A program made the position numbers and the translations under genes. From assembly GCA_024364735.1 (NCBI GenBank), contig JAGFNQ010001195.1:1094464-1158463 (forward strand): a stretch of DNA of 64,000 bases, in the 5' to 3' direction. This DNA comes from Boesenbergia rotunda (lineage: Eukaryota > Streptophyta > Magnoliopsida > Zingiberales > Zingiberaceae). The notes under the pieces were generated by a model that was given only the letters and a program-made list of their open reading frames with translations, did not search any database and was not told the DNA's origin. Positions 1-12,074 of the stretch are shown piece after piece (the stretch's first letter is position 1; every line of letters begins with the position of its first letter).

Positions 1-1680
1 TTTTTAATTTTTTTTAGAGTTTTTTTATTTAAAAATGATTTTTGTAAGATTATTTTGAAATTAATGAGAAGTTAAGTATAAAATGTTTAAAAATAAAAGT
101 TAAAAGTTGATACATATAATTATTTTAAAATTAATGAGAAGTTAAGTATAGAATGATTTTAAAATTAATGAGAAGGTATGTATAGAATGTTTGAAAATAG
201 AAATTAATGAGAAGTTAGTATAAGGGAAAATTATCTTAAATTCTCTGCATATAAATTTAACTTTCTCCTCAGTCCCTGCGTTAGAATAAATTTGTTTTCA
301 CTCCTTCCATGCAATGTTTCATGTGTTTTAACAATAGATTTATTGAATTATCCCTCAATTTTTTTGGTACAAAAAGTCTGAAATTAATATAATTCTTTCT
401 AAGTTCAGCATCATTTAACTAAAATTCAATATATTTTATATCAAATTGAGTATGAATAATCAATTCATCCTAAGCTAATCAATTAGTATGAACAATTAAT
501 CAATTGGTCCGGTGGAAAAAAAATTGTGCTCAATTTGATAGAACATATACTAAATTCTAATTGAAATATACTGAATTTAGGAAGAATTATACTTTTTTTT
601 TGACTTTTTATACGTATAAAAAGTGTGGTACTTAATTTGATTGAAAATATACTAGATTTTAATTATATGATATTAAATTTAGGATGAACTATATCTCATT
701 TTAGACTTTTTGTACCTAAAAATAATAGGACAATTAGGTATGAACTGTAATCAATTGGTCAGTGGAAAAAGAATTGTGCTCAATTTGATGGAACATATAC
801 TAAATTCTAATTGAAATATACTGAATTTAGGAAGAATAATACTTATTTTTGTCTTTTTTATACGTATAAAAGGTGTGTTACTTAATTTGATAGAAAATAT
901 ACTAAAATTTAATTATATGATACTGAATTTAGGAACAACTATACCTTATTTTGAACTTTTTGTACGTAAAAATAATAAGGACAATTAGATATGAACTCCT
1001 AATCAATTAGTCTAGAAGAAAAAAAATTGTGCTCAATTTGATAGAACATATACAAAATTCTAATTGAAATATATTGAATTTAAAAAGAATTATACTTCCT
1101 CCTGGACTTTTTATATGTATAAAAAGTGTGATACTTAATTTGATATAAAATATACTAGATTTTAAGTATATGATATTGAATTTAGAAGGAACTATACCTC
1201 ATTTTAAATTTTTTTACCTAAAAATAATAATAATAAGAGTAATTAGGTAAAATAATATTTATTAGGAAGTTGAAGTAAATGAAACTTTGCATATAGGGAG
1301 TGAAACTTTCCTAAGGCTTGATATGTTCATCAATAGTTTTAGTCAAAGTCTACTTATTGATCTAAAGAACTTAGATTGTACTTATTTTAAGTCACATAAA
1401 TTTTTGAGATTACAATGTGTCCAAATATATCCTTTATTATTATTTTTGATCTTCTTGGACGGTGGTACAGATTTAAAAAAAATAAATCACTTTTGATTTT
1501 TTCTATTTTCTCATACGTAATTTTTATATGAGAGCGTATTAGGACTAAACATTAAAGACAGTGAGGAAAAAACAGAGAGAGATTGGTTTTATAACACTGG
1601 AGAGGAGAGTAAGGATAAGAGATTACGTATCCTTGGTAGGAGGGTGTGAAATGGGAAGATTATACAAATTAGTGTGTCAT
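1..1680. other. AT-rich intergenic DNA, no gene seen
   Basis: Very AT-rich sequence. The only long open frame (1287-1496) has no recognisable protein character. The middle part holds the 251-bp tandem repeat described separately. I see no RNA gene or transposon end here apart from the element that starts at 1683. Confidence 0.6.
480..1240. repeat. Tandem repeat, about 251 bp x 3, degenerate
   Basis: Three successive copies of a block that begins near CAATTGGTC. The anchors lie at 501, 752 and 1004, so the spacing is 251 and 252 bp. Each copy contains the phrase GTGCTCAATTTGATAGAACA followed later by a TACGTATAAAA-like stretch. The copies differ by scattered substitutions, so the array is old. 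No coding potential. Confidence 0.75.
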
Positions 1681-1682
1681 AA

Positions 1683-2258
1683 TTAGGGATAGAAATAGGT
1701 CAGGCGGTCTGTCAGTGGCCTATGGCCTGGCCTGGCCTGTTTAAAAATAGAATAATTATCAGGCCTTTTTAAAAGTCTGTTTTCCTTATCAGGCCAGGCC
1801 CAGGCTCAATATAAAACTTATGAGGTCTGACAGGCCGGCCTGAGCCTGTTAAAATAGAGTTTCGATCTTTAGACCTCTGTGAGCAAACTCTTATCTACAT
1901 CCTACTAACCAGCACATAACAAATTTATTTTCGTTAAATCATACATATTTTATATATTTACTTTTGAAGGTACATATATATATTTATAGTATTTATAACT
2001 TTTGTTAAATTAGTATTTTGGATAATCGAATATTCTAATTGAATTATTATATTTTATATATTAGAAGTATTTTGGATAGTCGAATTAAATTACAGACTTT
2101 GTGAACAGGCCACAGGCCAGGCCAGGCCACAAGCCAGGCCTGGCTCAGGCCTAGAATAAAGTCTATAACAGGTCACAGGCCAGACTCAGACCAGTTTACT
2201 ATTATACAGGTCTAGCCTGTGAAGGTGAAAGCCTGACCTGACCTGTTTCCATCCCTAA
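1683..2258. mobile_element. Short TIR element (MITE-like, hAT-like ends), GGCC-rich interior
   Basis: The left end reads TTAGGGATAGAAATAGGTCA. The right end is its imperfect inverted complement, TGACCTGTTTCCATCCCTAA. The 6-bp sequence TCATAA flanks the element directly on both sides (1677-1682 and 2259-2264) and is the likely target duplication. The length is 576 bp and there is no ORF. The interior carries many CAGGCC/GGCCTG words that can pair with one another. TAGGG-type ends suggest hAT, but hAT elements usually make 8-bp duplications, so the superfamily is uncertain. Confidence 0.7.
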
Positions 2259-2360
2259 TCATAACGGTGTGTCTGTCTTTTTGATAAATTCCTTAAATTT
2301 AAAGTTGTTCTACAACAAATATTTTGTTTTTTCAAAAAACAATGTATTCTTATTTAAACT

Positions 2361-2380
2361 CACGTGGTGTGCACGTGCGT
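2361..2380 (+). promoter_or_regulatory. Two ACGT-core (G-box-like) motifs upstream of the 2482 gene
   Basis: CACGTGG at 2361 and GCACGTGC at 2371 lie about 110 bp before the inferred start codon. CACGTG is the classical bZIP/bHLH binding core. The two copies sit 10 bp apart, one helical turn. Function is inferred from motif and position only. Confidence 0.35.
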
Positions 2381-2481
2381 TTGTTGAGATTTAATTGATT
2401 AATTCCTTTCCCCTTATCCTACAAAACCCTAACCCTCGGCCGGAATCCATCGGTTTCCCTTCACCAGATTATTCCTCGCTG

Positions 2482-3203
2482 ATGGCTTCCAACCCTAACA
2501 TGGCCGCTGCCGCCGCTTCTTCCGACGGAGCTGACGCCTCTTCGTACGATGACATCGGCCTGCTCCTCGCCGGTCTCCAGCTTCGCCCGCCATACCTGGG
2601 CCCAACTCGTTGCTTCCCCAAAACGTCGTTGACTACCTCCTCCGCAACGGCGGTGACGGCCTCGATGATGAGGGAGACGAGGAAGAGGAGGACGACAACG
2701 AGGAGGAGGACGCGATGGAGCACCGAAGTGAGGGGTGGAAGAACCGCCGGCTGCTCGCGAAGGAGGAGGACAAGCTGGAGAGGGAGATCTTGCGGATCAT
2801 CGAAACTGGCAACGGATTTGAGGCTCTCAAGGTGAACTCCGGCCAGTCTGTGGCCATCGGCGATCACAACATTTGTGTCGGCGTCCACGAGGAGCCCGAC
2901 TCAGAGTATCGGCTATGGCAGTGGCACGGACACATCATGTTATTCGCTGAGGACGATGGCTACTCGCTCGAGTACATTCACGGGTTTCACCACGAGTTGG
3001 TTCCGCCGCAGCAGCGAGGAAGGAAACAGGTCGTCCATGGGGAAGAGGAAAAGAGCAAGACAAAGGTCGATGTGGTCGGGAATTCGGGACTCAAGGACTT
3101 GATTAGTGGGGATGCATTGGAATCGATCGGAAATGGAGCAGGAAGGGTTCTTCATCGAAATTCTCTCAAAGGCCAATCTCTACAACAAGGTAATGATAAA
3201 TAA
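2482..3203 (+). CDS. Acidic plant protein of unknown function, with an apparent 1-base frameshift
   Basis: The ATG at 2482 opens an Ala/Ser-rich N-terminus, then a segment reading DDIGLLLAGLQLRPPYLGP. Translation continues in another frame with LLPQNVVDYLLRNGG, a Glu/Asp-rich stretch, a basic helix (KNRRLLAKEEDKLEREILRI) and a compact Trp/His-rich domain containing YRLWQWHGHIML and a Tyr-rich segment (2890-2990). The frame ends at 3201-3203 after GAGRVLHRNS. The switch falls at the CCC run at 2601-2603: one more C would make the two halves a single frame of about 240 residues. I recall similar uncharacterised plant proteins with a 'WEWHGHIMLFDE'-like core, but no function is known to me. Either a sequence error or a real deletion is possible. 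An alternative frame at 3103-3190 also looks protein-like (FFIEILSKANLYNKV). Confidence 0.6.
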
Positions 3204-5168
3204 ACAACACGATTGAGTTTTTGTTCTTATGGCATGGTTTTAACATTAAGCGCAAATCGACGAAGTTGTGCTGTATCTGGATGATCTTTGGTGGTCAATA
3301 AAGTAAGCTTGTGTCGAAAACTCCCCATGGGTTGGTTCTATAAGATACTTTGTGGTGAATTTGATGTTTTTCTTCGTCACCATATACAATTTAATGTTCC
3401 ACATTCTATTTTTTTCAATGTTCTTTCTCTTGTAGATACAGAGATGAGCATTGATGAAAACTCTGAATTTCATAGTAGTAATGCTCATTCAGATTAAAGT
3501 CTTGTCTTTTTCATACTATAGTTTGTATATTCGTTTTCTGTTTATGCTTAATCATTAATCAGTTGGACATGGGCATGTGTGACAAACTTAGTCTCAACTA
3601 AGCTTATCAATATATCCTTTCCTTATTAGCTTGTGTTTCATCATTTGGCAATTGGAATTGAGCATTAATTTCTGTGGCTGGGTAGTAAGAGTTCTGATAA
3701 ACATCAAAAGGTTATATATAGGCAAGGATGGGAGGAATGCTGATTATGAATATGATTCGATTAATGTTATAGTTTCACTCTCCAGTTGTAGCTTAAACTT
3801 GATTTTTCTTGTTCCATAGCACATAAAATACTCATCTTGATTACATATGATATGTCTTGTTAATTTTGCGTACTTGGACATAAAATTTATCAGTCATGCT
3901 CCAATTGAAATAAGAAGAAACATGTGTGTATATATTTGGTGAAAAAGAAATGATAGTTTGGGTGTATATATATTAATGTTTCAAAGTAAATGAGCCAAAG
4001 CGCTTGTTTGGAATCTTAACAGATTGTGATTGCATACTATGTTTCTTGTTGCCGTCAGCAGTTCACAGTTGAATATCTGCGTATGGAATAACTGCCGAAT
4101 GCCAAAATTTTAATTAATATTTTTATATTATAAAAATATAAAAAATTAAATTTTATATTAAAAAATATTAAAGATCTTTTTTTGTTTTGCTTATGGCCTC
4201 TGGAATGTTCGTAGAATCGCGATCCTACACAGGATCGATTTGGGGTTAGGATCGGATCGGTCAGGATCGGATCGTAAAATCGTACGATCCTAACAAAAAC
4301 CCTTAAAATGAAAGAATATACAATTTTTATTAACACTATAATGATAATAATCACGTTCAACTTCAAGAATATTCTATTGATTACAAGATGATCCAATTTA
4401 ATTGTCAACCTATTAGATAATAGACATCTAAAAACGTATCATTTTAGAAAAAAGATATAATATAATATTATTAATCAAAAACTAACTAAAAATAATTAAA
4501 TAGATGTTTAAATAATCTTAAAACCTTTAGGAAAAAGATATAACATAATATTATTAATCAAAAACTAACTAAAAATAATTAAATAGATGTTTAAATAATT
4601 TTAAAACCCTAACACTAACTCTGTAAAAGATAAAAAAATAATAATAAAAAAGACTAATAATCTTTTGAGCTTCTGAAAGGACTTTAAATAATATTTTTTG
4701 GGATTCATCTGGACTAGTTAAGACGCCATGCGACGCCGACCTTTCTGTACGCGGGTCTACTTCCTCGCCTTGCCGCCGGTCTTCATCTCGTCCAACGAGC
4801 GATACGTGTATCGGGTTTTGCCAAAATAAATAAATAAATAATACAACTCGATATGACCGATGCGACCTCCGGCAGCTTCTTTTCGGCCAGTATAATAATT
4901 AAGCGTTACGTACGTGTGCTTCGGATAATTTTTATTAACCGTTAGATCATCAGATATATAGATGGACGTAGAATACATTTAACTGCGATTTCCTTGCACT
5001 CGCCAGGAGACCAATCATAACCCGAATAAGCGATCATTTTATACGCAGTATAAAGCAATAGACAGTGAAGCAGCGATTCGACATCGAAAAAGAAATCCGA
5101 CCGATGTTAGCCGTCCGTTGTATCGAAGGCTACGATCCCACGGTGAAAAATAAAGCCAATAAAAATTT
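3204..5168. other. Intergenic stretch, AT-rich, with small repeats
   Basis: No convincing gene. It holds a run of GGATCG/CGATCC words at about 4215-4290 that looks like the remains of a repetitive element. At 4447-4615 an approximately 83-bp AT-rich unit is tandemly duplicated. A GC-richer patch at 4720-4800 contains a minus-strand frame ending DEMKTGGKARK that I cannot assign. Confidence 0.5.
4447..4615. repeat. Tandem duplication, about 83 bp x 2
   Basis: The block GAAAAAAGATATAA...TTTAAATAATCTTAAAACC is followed immediately by a near-identical copy starting at 4530. The two copies share the stretch AATATTATTAATCAAAAAC and the downstream AAATAGATGTTTAAATAAT. Purely AT-rich and non-coding. 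Confidence 0.7.
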
Positions 5169-5242
5169 TGGCGTCGCCCAGGTTCGAACTGGAGACCTTC
5201 AGTGTGTTAGACTGACGTGATAACCAACTACACCACGACACC
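5169..5242 (-). tRNA. tRNA-Val (anticodon AAC)
   Basis: The minus strand folds as a complete 74-nt cloverleaf. The acceptor stem pairs GGTGTCG with CGACGCC (one G-T wobble) and A is the discriminator base. The D arm contains the A box (TGGTGTAGTTGGT). The anticodon stem TCAGT/ACTGA holds the loop CTAACAC with anticodon AAC. The T arm TCCAG/CTGGG encloses TTCGAAC (B box). There is no intron. A run of five T (minus strand, 5165-5161) four bases beyond the discriminator is a normal RNA polymerase III terminator. The gene looks functional and decodes GUU (and, after A34 modification, other valine codons). Confidence 0.95.
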
Positions 5243-5902
5243 AATTGATTGCTTGAAAACATTATTTACTTCTTCTTTATAGTTATAAACTAAATTTTTT
5301 TCTCCATCCACAATCAACCAAATGAAGTGGAAATATTTTTTTAAAAAAAAATCAGTGGTTTTAACTTCTATTGCGTCAACGTGTTGACCTCATGAAAGAT
5401 TAAATAAAATAAAAAGCTGAACTATTTAGGTCAAACGCAATCAATTGGATAGATGGTAGGAATATCTCATTAAAGTTTAACAAAAAGGGGTTGTTGATGA
5501 TAGATGATACTTATGTCATAGACACATTCTATTTTAAAAAAGCAGCAAAACACAATCTTATAGGGTGTTTAACTAAGTATTATCCATAATAGACTCTAAC
5601 AGATTGAGAAATCGATCGATGATAATACCGTCACCCAAACATACACTGAGTTTAGTTTTTTTTTTTTAATCACGAATGAGATAAGTCATTGACCAGAGCA
5701 AAGATTAAATTGATCATTATTCTCTATTATGACCATTAGGATAAAGAACCATGTTCAAACAAGTTCCGGTAAACCTTTAAACTCGCCAACTCTAGGGGAT
5801 AAAAAAAATTCTTTCTCAAATACTTTCAGGGCACACCTTCGACATGATTGACAAGAACATTCAACTTATAAGACATAATTGGACATAATGTAGATAGTAG
5901 AC

Positions 5903-8900
5903 TCATGCTTTCTTGGGCACACCAAGCCTTTTCCTGAAATCTTCTTCCATTAAGGGGAGACCCTCTCGCAGAGTAACCTTGGGAGCCCATCCAAGAAGTT
6001 GTTTTGCTTTCGTGATGTCAGGCTTCCTCTGGCGAGGATCATCAGGTGTGTTCTCGACATTTTTAATTGTCACTGATGGCTCGACTAACTGCAAAAAAAG
6101 AGTAGAATTTGTTCTTGATTAACACAGTGCTAAATGTTCCCAATCACATTAAAAAGTTCCATTCAATTGTTTGTTCATCCTATTTAAAGGGGAAGGGAGA
6201 AAGGCATCGAAGACATAGATTTACCTCCTTCACAATCTCAGCAAGTTCCATCATTGTAAATTCACCTGCACATTTCGAAGTTAGGTTAGGGACTATGATG
6301 AAGGTTGTGGATCGATCATAAGGATAAAATCAACCCATCAACTTATATTGATCACTACTTCATTTGAATTCGATGAGGGGAGGGCAATAAACTCAACAGT
6401 CCATACAACTTAGAGGTAACAGATGTATGCTTCCACAATTAATAATTATGTTACTACGGTTCATCATGATATTACAAGTGAACCATGGAAATTACCAGGG
6501 TTTCCAATGTTAATAGGGCCTGTGTTTTCTCCTTCCATCAGCCGAATAAGTCCATCAACCTTAATGGTGGTATGTCAGAAATGTTAAGAGGACCAGCAAA
6601 GATCTTACATAAAACTCAATAAAAGAAGCAATGAGTTTTACCATGTCAGAGACGTAACAGAAACTTCGAGTCTGTGTTCCAGGGGCTTGGACTGTCAATG
6701 GCTCACCGCTAAAAGAAACATTAATGGATAAGTGATTACAGATAAAGGATATGCAGTTTATTCGCTGAGAAAATCATGAAAGGATATCCAGTTCATTGGT
6801 TGAGGAGATCATTGAGATTACCGAAGTGCTTGGGCGATGAAGTTACTGACGACGCGACCATCATCAATGTTCATGCGTGGTCCATAGGTGTTGAAGATTC
6901 TAGCAATCCGGATCTCTGACAAGAGTATCAATCAAAATGTACAGAATGGGTTAAGAACTAGCGTCAACCTTTTGTTTTGATTAAATACCAGCGAAAGGCT
7001 AGCACAAAATAAGCGATCCAGCCAATTTGATAACCACACACCTATGCCATGCTGCCGGTGATAATCAAACATCAAGGTCTCTGCCACACGCTTCCCTTCA
7101 TCATAGCAGCTCCGGACTCCTGAAAGTATAAGAGGTATGCTATCACAAAATAAAGAAGCTATTGACTGTTAACGTAGACATTAAATAACCATTTGCAAAT
7201 CAAAGAAAATACCAATTGGGTTAACATTTCCCCAGTACTCCTCCGTCTGAGGATGTTGCAGCGGATCACCATACACCTCAGAGGTTGATGTCAATAAAAT
7301 CCTTAAAGTGTAGGATCAAAATTTGTAGGTAAATGTCATTCATGCACCTCTGGTACTCAACTAGTCAAGTAAAAGTCGTTATCATACCTTGCACCCACTC
7401 GCTTTGCAAGCCCCAACATATTCAATGTGCCAATAACATTTGTTTTAATCGTCTGTGATATTATCTCAGTTAGGCTTACCAACCACAAGTAAGAAGAACA
7501 TAATTCAAACAGCAGTAGCATGCAACAACCCACGGACAAGAGAATGAATCAGATTCATGAAACAAAACAGAGGACCAATGCTTTCAAATGCTACCAAATG
7601 CTTGTTAGATCATTAAAAAAATGTCAATAACCATTATAGCATATATAACTACGATAGTATTTTGATATGTAAATTCTAGAGACAGTGAAATTTAATTATC
7701 CCTAGAAAAGAATAATGACACATGTAAAACTTGAAAGAATAAATATTGGCGCCACTAACTTATAAGCGTGTATTACTGATGTTGCAATCAACTTGTTCCT
7801 GAGAACCTGTTGGAAAGCATACCTTCACAGGATTGTGCTTATAGAAGATTGGTGAAGCAGGGCAAGCCAAGTGGTATATCTGGTCAACCTCCACCAATAG
7901 GGGCTCCGTGATATCTGTTAAGGCAGATGAGAAAAATAAAAGGCAAAGTTCCGTAACATCTCAACAAATTCTTGTCTTGGATAAAGTAATCGTAAATAAT
8001 TGCCAAAGATAATCTTAGGACATCGACCTTGTAAATTTTGCTATTATCAACAAATGTCTATGAATGAAACAGGATAACTCTAGAAAGCATTAACAGAATG
8101 GAGCATAATAATAACAAGAACAAGATGTATTAGTCTTCACTCTTTGAGATCTGCTACATGGATCTTAGCGCTGACTTGAACAATACACTATGCTACATCA
8201 CTACAAATAGAATGAACTATAAAAGTTCAAAAGCAAATACTCAATCAGTCTGGTTTAATTATTACTCATATAATTGAAATTTACCATGTCGGATCAGCTC
8301 AAATCTTGGATGACCAATCCATTTTCTAAGATTGTCCTTGGAACCAGTGAAATAATTGTCGGCAACAATTACCTGACGGCAACATATAAGAAAACGCACG
8401 AATAAACCAAATAGAGTAAGAAAACAGAGTCTGAGAAAATTTGTTACAATAGAACATCAGTGTTTTGATATCAAAATAAATTTGTATTTTTTATTGGGCT
8501 GTTTCGTTTACATCCAAAAGATTGAAGATAAGAGTGAATGAAACATAAAGTAGTGCATGAGAAGAGTAAGATTATTGAAGGTATCATTTGTGTTAAAGAT
8601 TAGAATCACTGAATGAGGAACTACTTTCACAACACAATGTTTCACGATTTCTTTTTTATCTGATAGTAGGTTTTCACATTTCCGCTGGTCTTCTAGTGTT
8701 ATTAGAGAAGACTAAAACAAGGTGATGCGTGAAGTAGACCAGACACATACCTCATTCTTCTCATTCTCCATCAGTTTGTCAACCAAATGAGATCCAATGA
8801 AACCAGCTCCACCAGTCACTAAGACCCGCATATTGGACTGCCCAGAAGAAGGTTAAAGTTAACTTCAATTTTTACTACAATATAGTGAGAAAGAAGATCT

Positions 8901-9199
8901 AAGAAAGTGAAAGTATGTAATTGTCCTTTTTCTCAAAAATAAAGGAAGATAACTCAAAACAATCAAATACTATGAATACGTTATACTCGTTCTTTATTGA
9001 AGATCTGTCTTATACTATTGAAAAAAACAGAAATAAGTAAGCTTTCAGATAACCATGCAACAGCGATCCAGATCAATCAATAACCAATTCTAAGAACAAA
9101 AAGGGCAACCTGCAAAAATTTCGAACTGCGAAGAGGGGAAGGGGTCGGAGGCGGCTTTGCAACCGCATGGCTATTCCCATTAGCTGCTTCCGTCGCCAT
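5903..9199 (-). CDS. UXS: UDP-glucuronate decarboxylase (UDP-xylose synthase), cytosolic type, 12 exons
   Basis: NAD-dependent enzyme of the short-chain dehydrogenase/reductase fold that converts UDP-glucuronic acid to UDP-xylose for cell-wall xylan and xyloglucan. Coding exons on the minus strand: 9199-9110, 8837-8751, 8372-8285, 7914-7823, 7452-7388, 7301-7213, 7119-7042, 6915-6822, 6708-6642, 6559-6496, 6265-6225, 6088-5903. They sum to 1041 bases, giving 346 residues in one unbroken frame, and every intron is GT-AG. The protein starts MATEAANGNS and has the Rossmann motif GGAGFIG (residues 39-45), TSTSEVYGDP, and the catalytic Tyr176-x3-Lys180 (YDEGK). It ends EEDFRKRLGVPKKA. There is no transmembrane anchor, so it belongs to the cytosolic group (UXS3/5/6-like) rather than the Golgi group. 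An acceptor-like CAG 10 bases before the ATG (exon start 9209) suggests a 5' leader intron. No break seen; likely functional. Confidence 0.95.
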
Positions 9200-9209
9200 T
9201 CCTCAGATC

Positions 9210-9960
9210 CTGCACCACATGATTCCAGATCTCATTCAATGAGATCCCAAAGAAAAGGAAAAATAACAATGCGATGATCCCGCAATCAATGTTAAGCAGC
9301 ATGAAAAAACGCGAGAAGTTAGAAACCCAGATAGAGAAGAAAGGAATTCAAAACACTTGAATGCTAAATTTACGCAGCAAAGAAAAACAAGTACCTACAC
9401 CCTTAGTTTAACAATCAAAATCCTTTTTTTTTTCTTACACACGACTCTTCCTGGTAAAAACCCTCGAGATCCACAGGCTTATATAGATTCAAACAACCAG
9501 AAACAACCTGTCACGATAACAAACAAGATCTCGATCTCGACCTCGACCTAAAAAATGCATCGCTGCAAGCCATCATAATCACGAAAACGCGTTGAACGCA
9601 CGCAAAGGTAAATCCCGAAGGGGTTCGCACACCAAACTTTGCACAGATCCACCTCCTCCATTACATTCATCAATAATCACAATAAAAAAACAAAAAAACA
9701 AAAAAAATACCACCGGTGGCCGGAGGATTAACGTATAAGAACCCGAAGAATTATACGAATTGAAGGAAGAAATTGGAATGGGATTAGGGATTTGGGAGAG
9801 CAGAAGACGAGCTGTGCGTCTGGCTTCAAGGCAGGGGAATGCCACCGTGCGAACAGGCTAGTGCCCATTGAATTGCACTGCGATCTCTGATCCAGACCGT
9901 TCATTTCGCTGATTCCTGATGGGATAGTCAAAGCGCTGTGTAATTTCCACCTTGGGGTAT
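9210..9960 (-). promoter_or_regulatory. Probable 5' leader intron and leader exon/promoter side of UXS
   Basis: The CAG at 9212-9210 (minus strand) ends a probable leader intron just before the UXS start codon. The G+C-richer block at about 9740-9950, with short CT-rich stretches, is the most likely place for the first untranslated exon. A minus-strand open frame at 9845-9579 overlaps this block but does not resemble a protein. The exact transcription start and the leader donor site cannot be fixed from the sequence alone. Confidence 0.4.
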
Positions 9961-11599
9961 TTTATTTTTAGGTCATTTTAAAAGGATAAAGTAAGATAAT
10001 TACAAATTAAGCATCCGTCATTTTCATAATTTTATAACTCAACTACTGATTAATTACGCATATTTATGAGAGAGAAAAGTTTAAAATTGAGCATTAGATC
10101 AAAATTCGACTAGTTAATTCAATTTCTAAAACTCTCCTAAAAAAAAGTTAGCGTGAACTTTACTAATGCATCATATTTTTAAATTTATAAAATAATATAT
10201 TATTTGCAAACTTTTTCTTCCATTTATGAACTAATTTTATAGTTGAACTATTATCATTATAAACTATAAAAATTTTAAATTGGTCTCCACGGGTATGGCT
10301 AATTAAGTAGAGGATGACAGATTTATTGTGCATGAGAAAAAAATCTTTTTGCTTTTTAGTTATTTGATGATAGATTTTGAAATAATTTCATAATTTTTTT
10401 ATTCATATAATTTAAAAATGGACAGTAAAAAATACTTGAATAATCATCTTTATTTGCTATAAATAAAAATCTTACATGGTAGTAAAAATATTAAATCTAA
10501 GTACTTGTTGAGTCTTATCATGATTAAATACTTTTAGTCAAAAGTATTAAATGAGTATGACATTAGTATATTTAATTATTATATCTATTTAATTGCTAGT
10601 TTAGCCCCCAAAAAATTCCTTAAAGTACGGGGCATTTTTTAAACATGTAATAAATTATAAAATATGATTTTATTTAATGTCATCTATTAGATATGTCCTT
10701 CGAAATTTTGATAATTCTATATGATTAGAATCTAGTCAATTAGAACGATTTTTATAAATAAAAAAATATTAATTTTATATTAAAATAAATAAAATATATA
10801 TAATTTAATGTGAAAATAAAAATGGATGAATATAATTGGGTTTAAATACATTTAATGATCTTATAAATTAAAAAAAACATAATAGATTTTTATAAGTTAA
10901 AAAATTAATTTAATATGAAAATAAATAGAAAAAGATAGAATTTAATATGAAATAAATAGAAAAAATTAATTTAATATGAAAATAAATAGAAAAGGATATA
11001 ATTAGATTTAAATATTTTTAATAATGATTTTTTTTAAAAAAAATAATTAAAAGGAAAAATTTCTAGCTAACTAGATTCTAGCCATTTAGTAATATCCTTG
11101 AAAATTTTATATAGTTTTTGTTAGTTTAAAAATTAAAATTTTAATTAGGAACAGAGATATGAAAGTGACTATGCACTAATAATGAATTTATTACCTTGCA
11201 TGCCATGATGCACATGGGGCTATGGACTATCATATTCTTCTCAACAACAAACTCTACATTAATTATTCTTGGAGCTCAATAAAAATAATTCATTAGTGAT
11301 TAATTAAGTTTAAAAACATGTTGGGAAGTATAAAAACAAACAAAATACTAAACATAAATATCATCAACCTATCTTCTATATAATTGCTTATATATATTTG
11401 ATCTCTGTAAAAACGTGAATATATAGTTTCTCAAAGAGATTATTTATAATTTCTGATTTATCTCCCTATAGATCATCATGGAAACGTCCAGGATTAACGT
11501 ATGATGCACTTATATATATCTGATGTTTATGAATCATACAATACAATATAATAAACATCAAATATATAATATGTTACAATCTGGTGATGGTTGCTTCAT

Positions 11600-11681
11600 C
11601 ATCTCACGAAAGCTGTGCCCCTCCAACTGATGCATGCCTTAGTCGTCCTTTCTTGGGGTGGCACCAAACTCTGGTGAGATG
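11600..11681. ncRNA. Imperfect inverted repeat, candidate miRNA-like hairpin
   Basis: CATCTCACGAAAG...GTGCCCCTCCAA (11600 onward) pairs with the downstream TTGGGGTGGCACCAAACTCT...GTGAGATG (ending 11681). The arms are about 27 and 29 nt, with mostly single mismatches, around a loop of roughly 26 nt. Size and pairing resemble a plant miRNA precursor, but I do not recognise a conserved miRNA in either arm. It could equally be a remnant of a transposon inverted repeat. Confidence 0.3.
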
Positions 11682-12074
11682 TCCACTTCAATTCTTCAAG
11701 TTCAAACAATGTCAATAGGTCATTATTATTGCTATTATTATATATGTAATTAATTAATTTTTGCAAAACTATGTATGTTTGTAAATAAGAAATATGATAT
11801 ACCTGAGGAACCCTCCCGGGTCAACCAACTCACAGATTGTTCGATCGAGCTAGGCAGCCCACTGTCATGTTAGAGGCGGTTACAGTCGCCAATATAATAG
11901 CTGTTAGCTTTCGTTGTCAAGAACAGTCGAATCAGATTCGGAGGGATCTAATTCGATCGGTAGGGATGTTCTCATTATAGTATAGTCTGCTGTGGGAGTA
12001 TCTATCTATCCGAGCAGGAGTATTTACCCGAGCGAGTTATATGTCTAAACGGATCTTCGCCAGATATATCACAT

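Noticed and set aside
4757..4978. 73-residue minus-strand frame ending DEMKTGGKARK
   Set aside because: No recognisable domain and no splice context. Only the last part is GC-rich; kept as a remark in the intergenic entry.
9579..9931. Minus-strand frames upstream of UXS
   Set aside because: Amino-acid content is not protein-like; the location fits the UXS untranslated leader.
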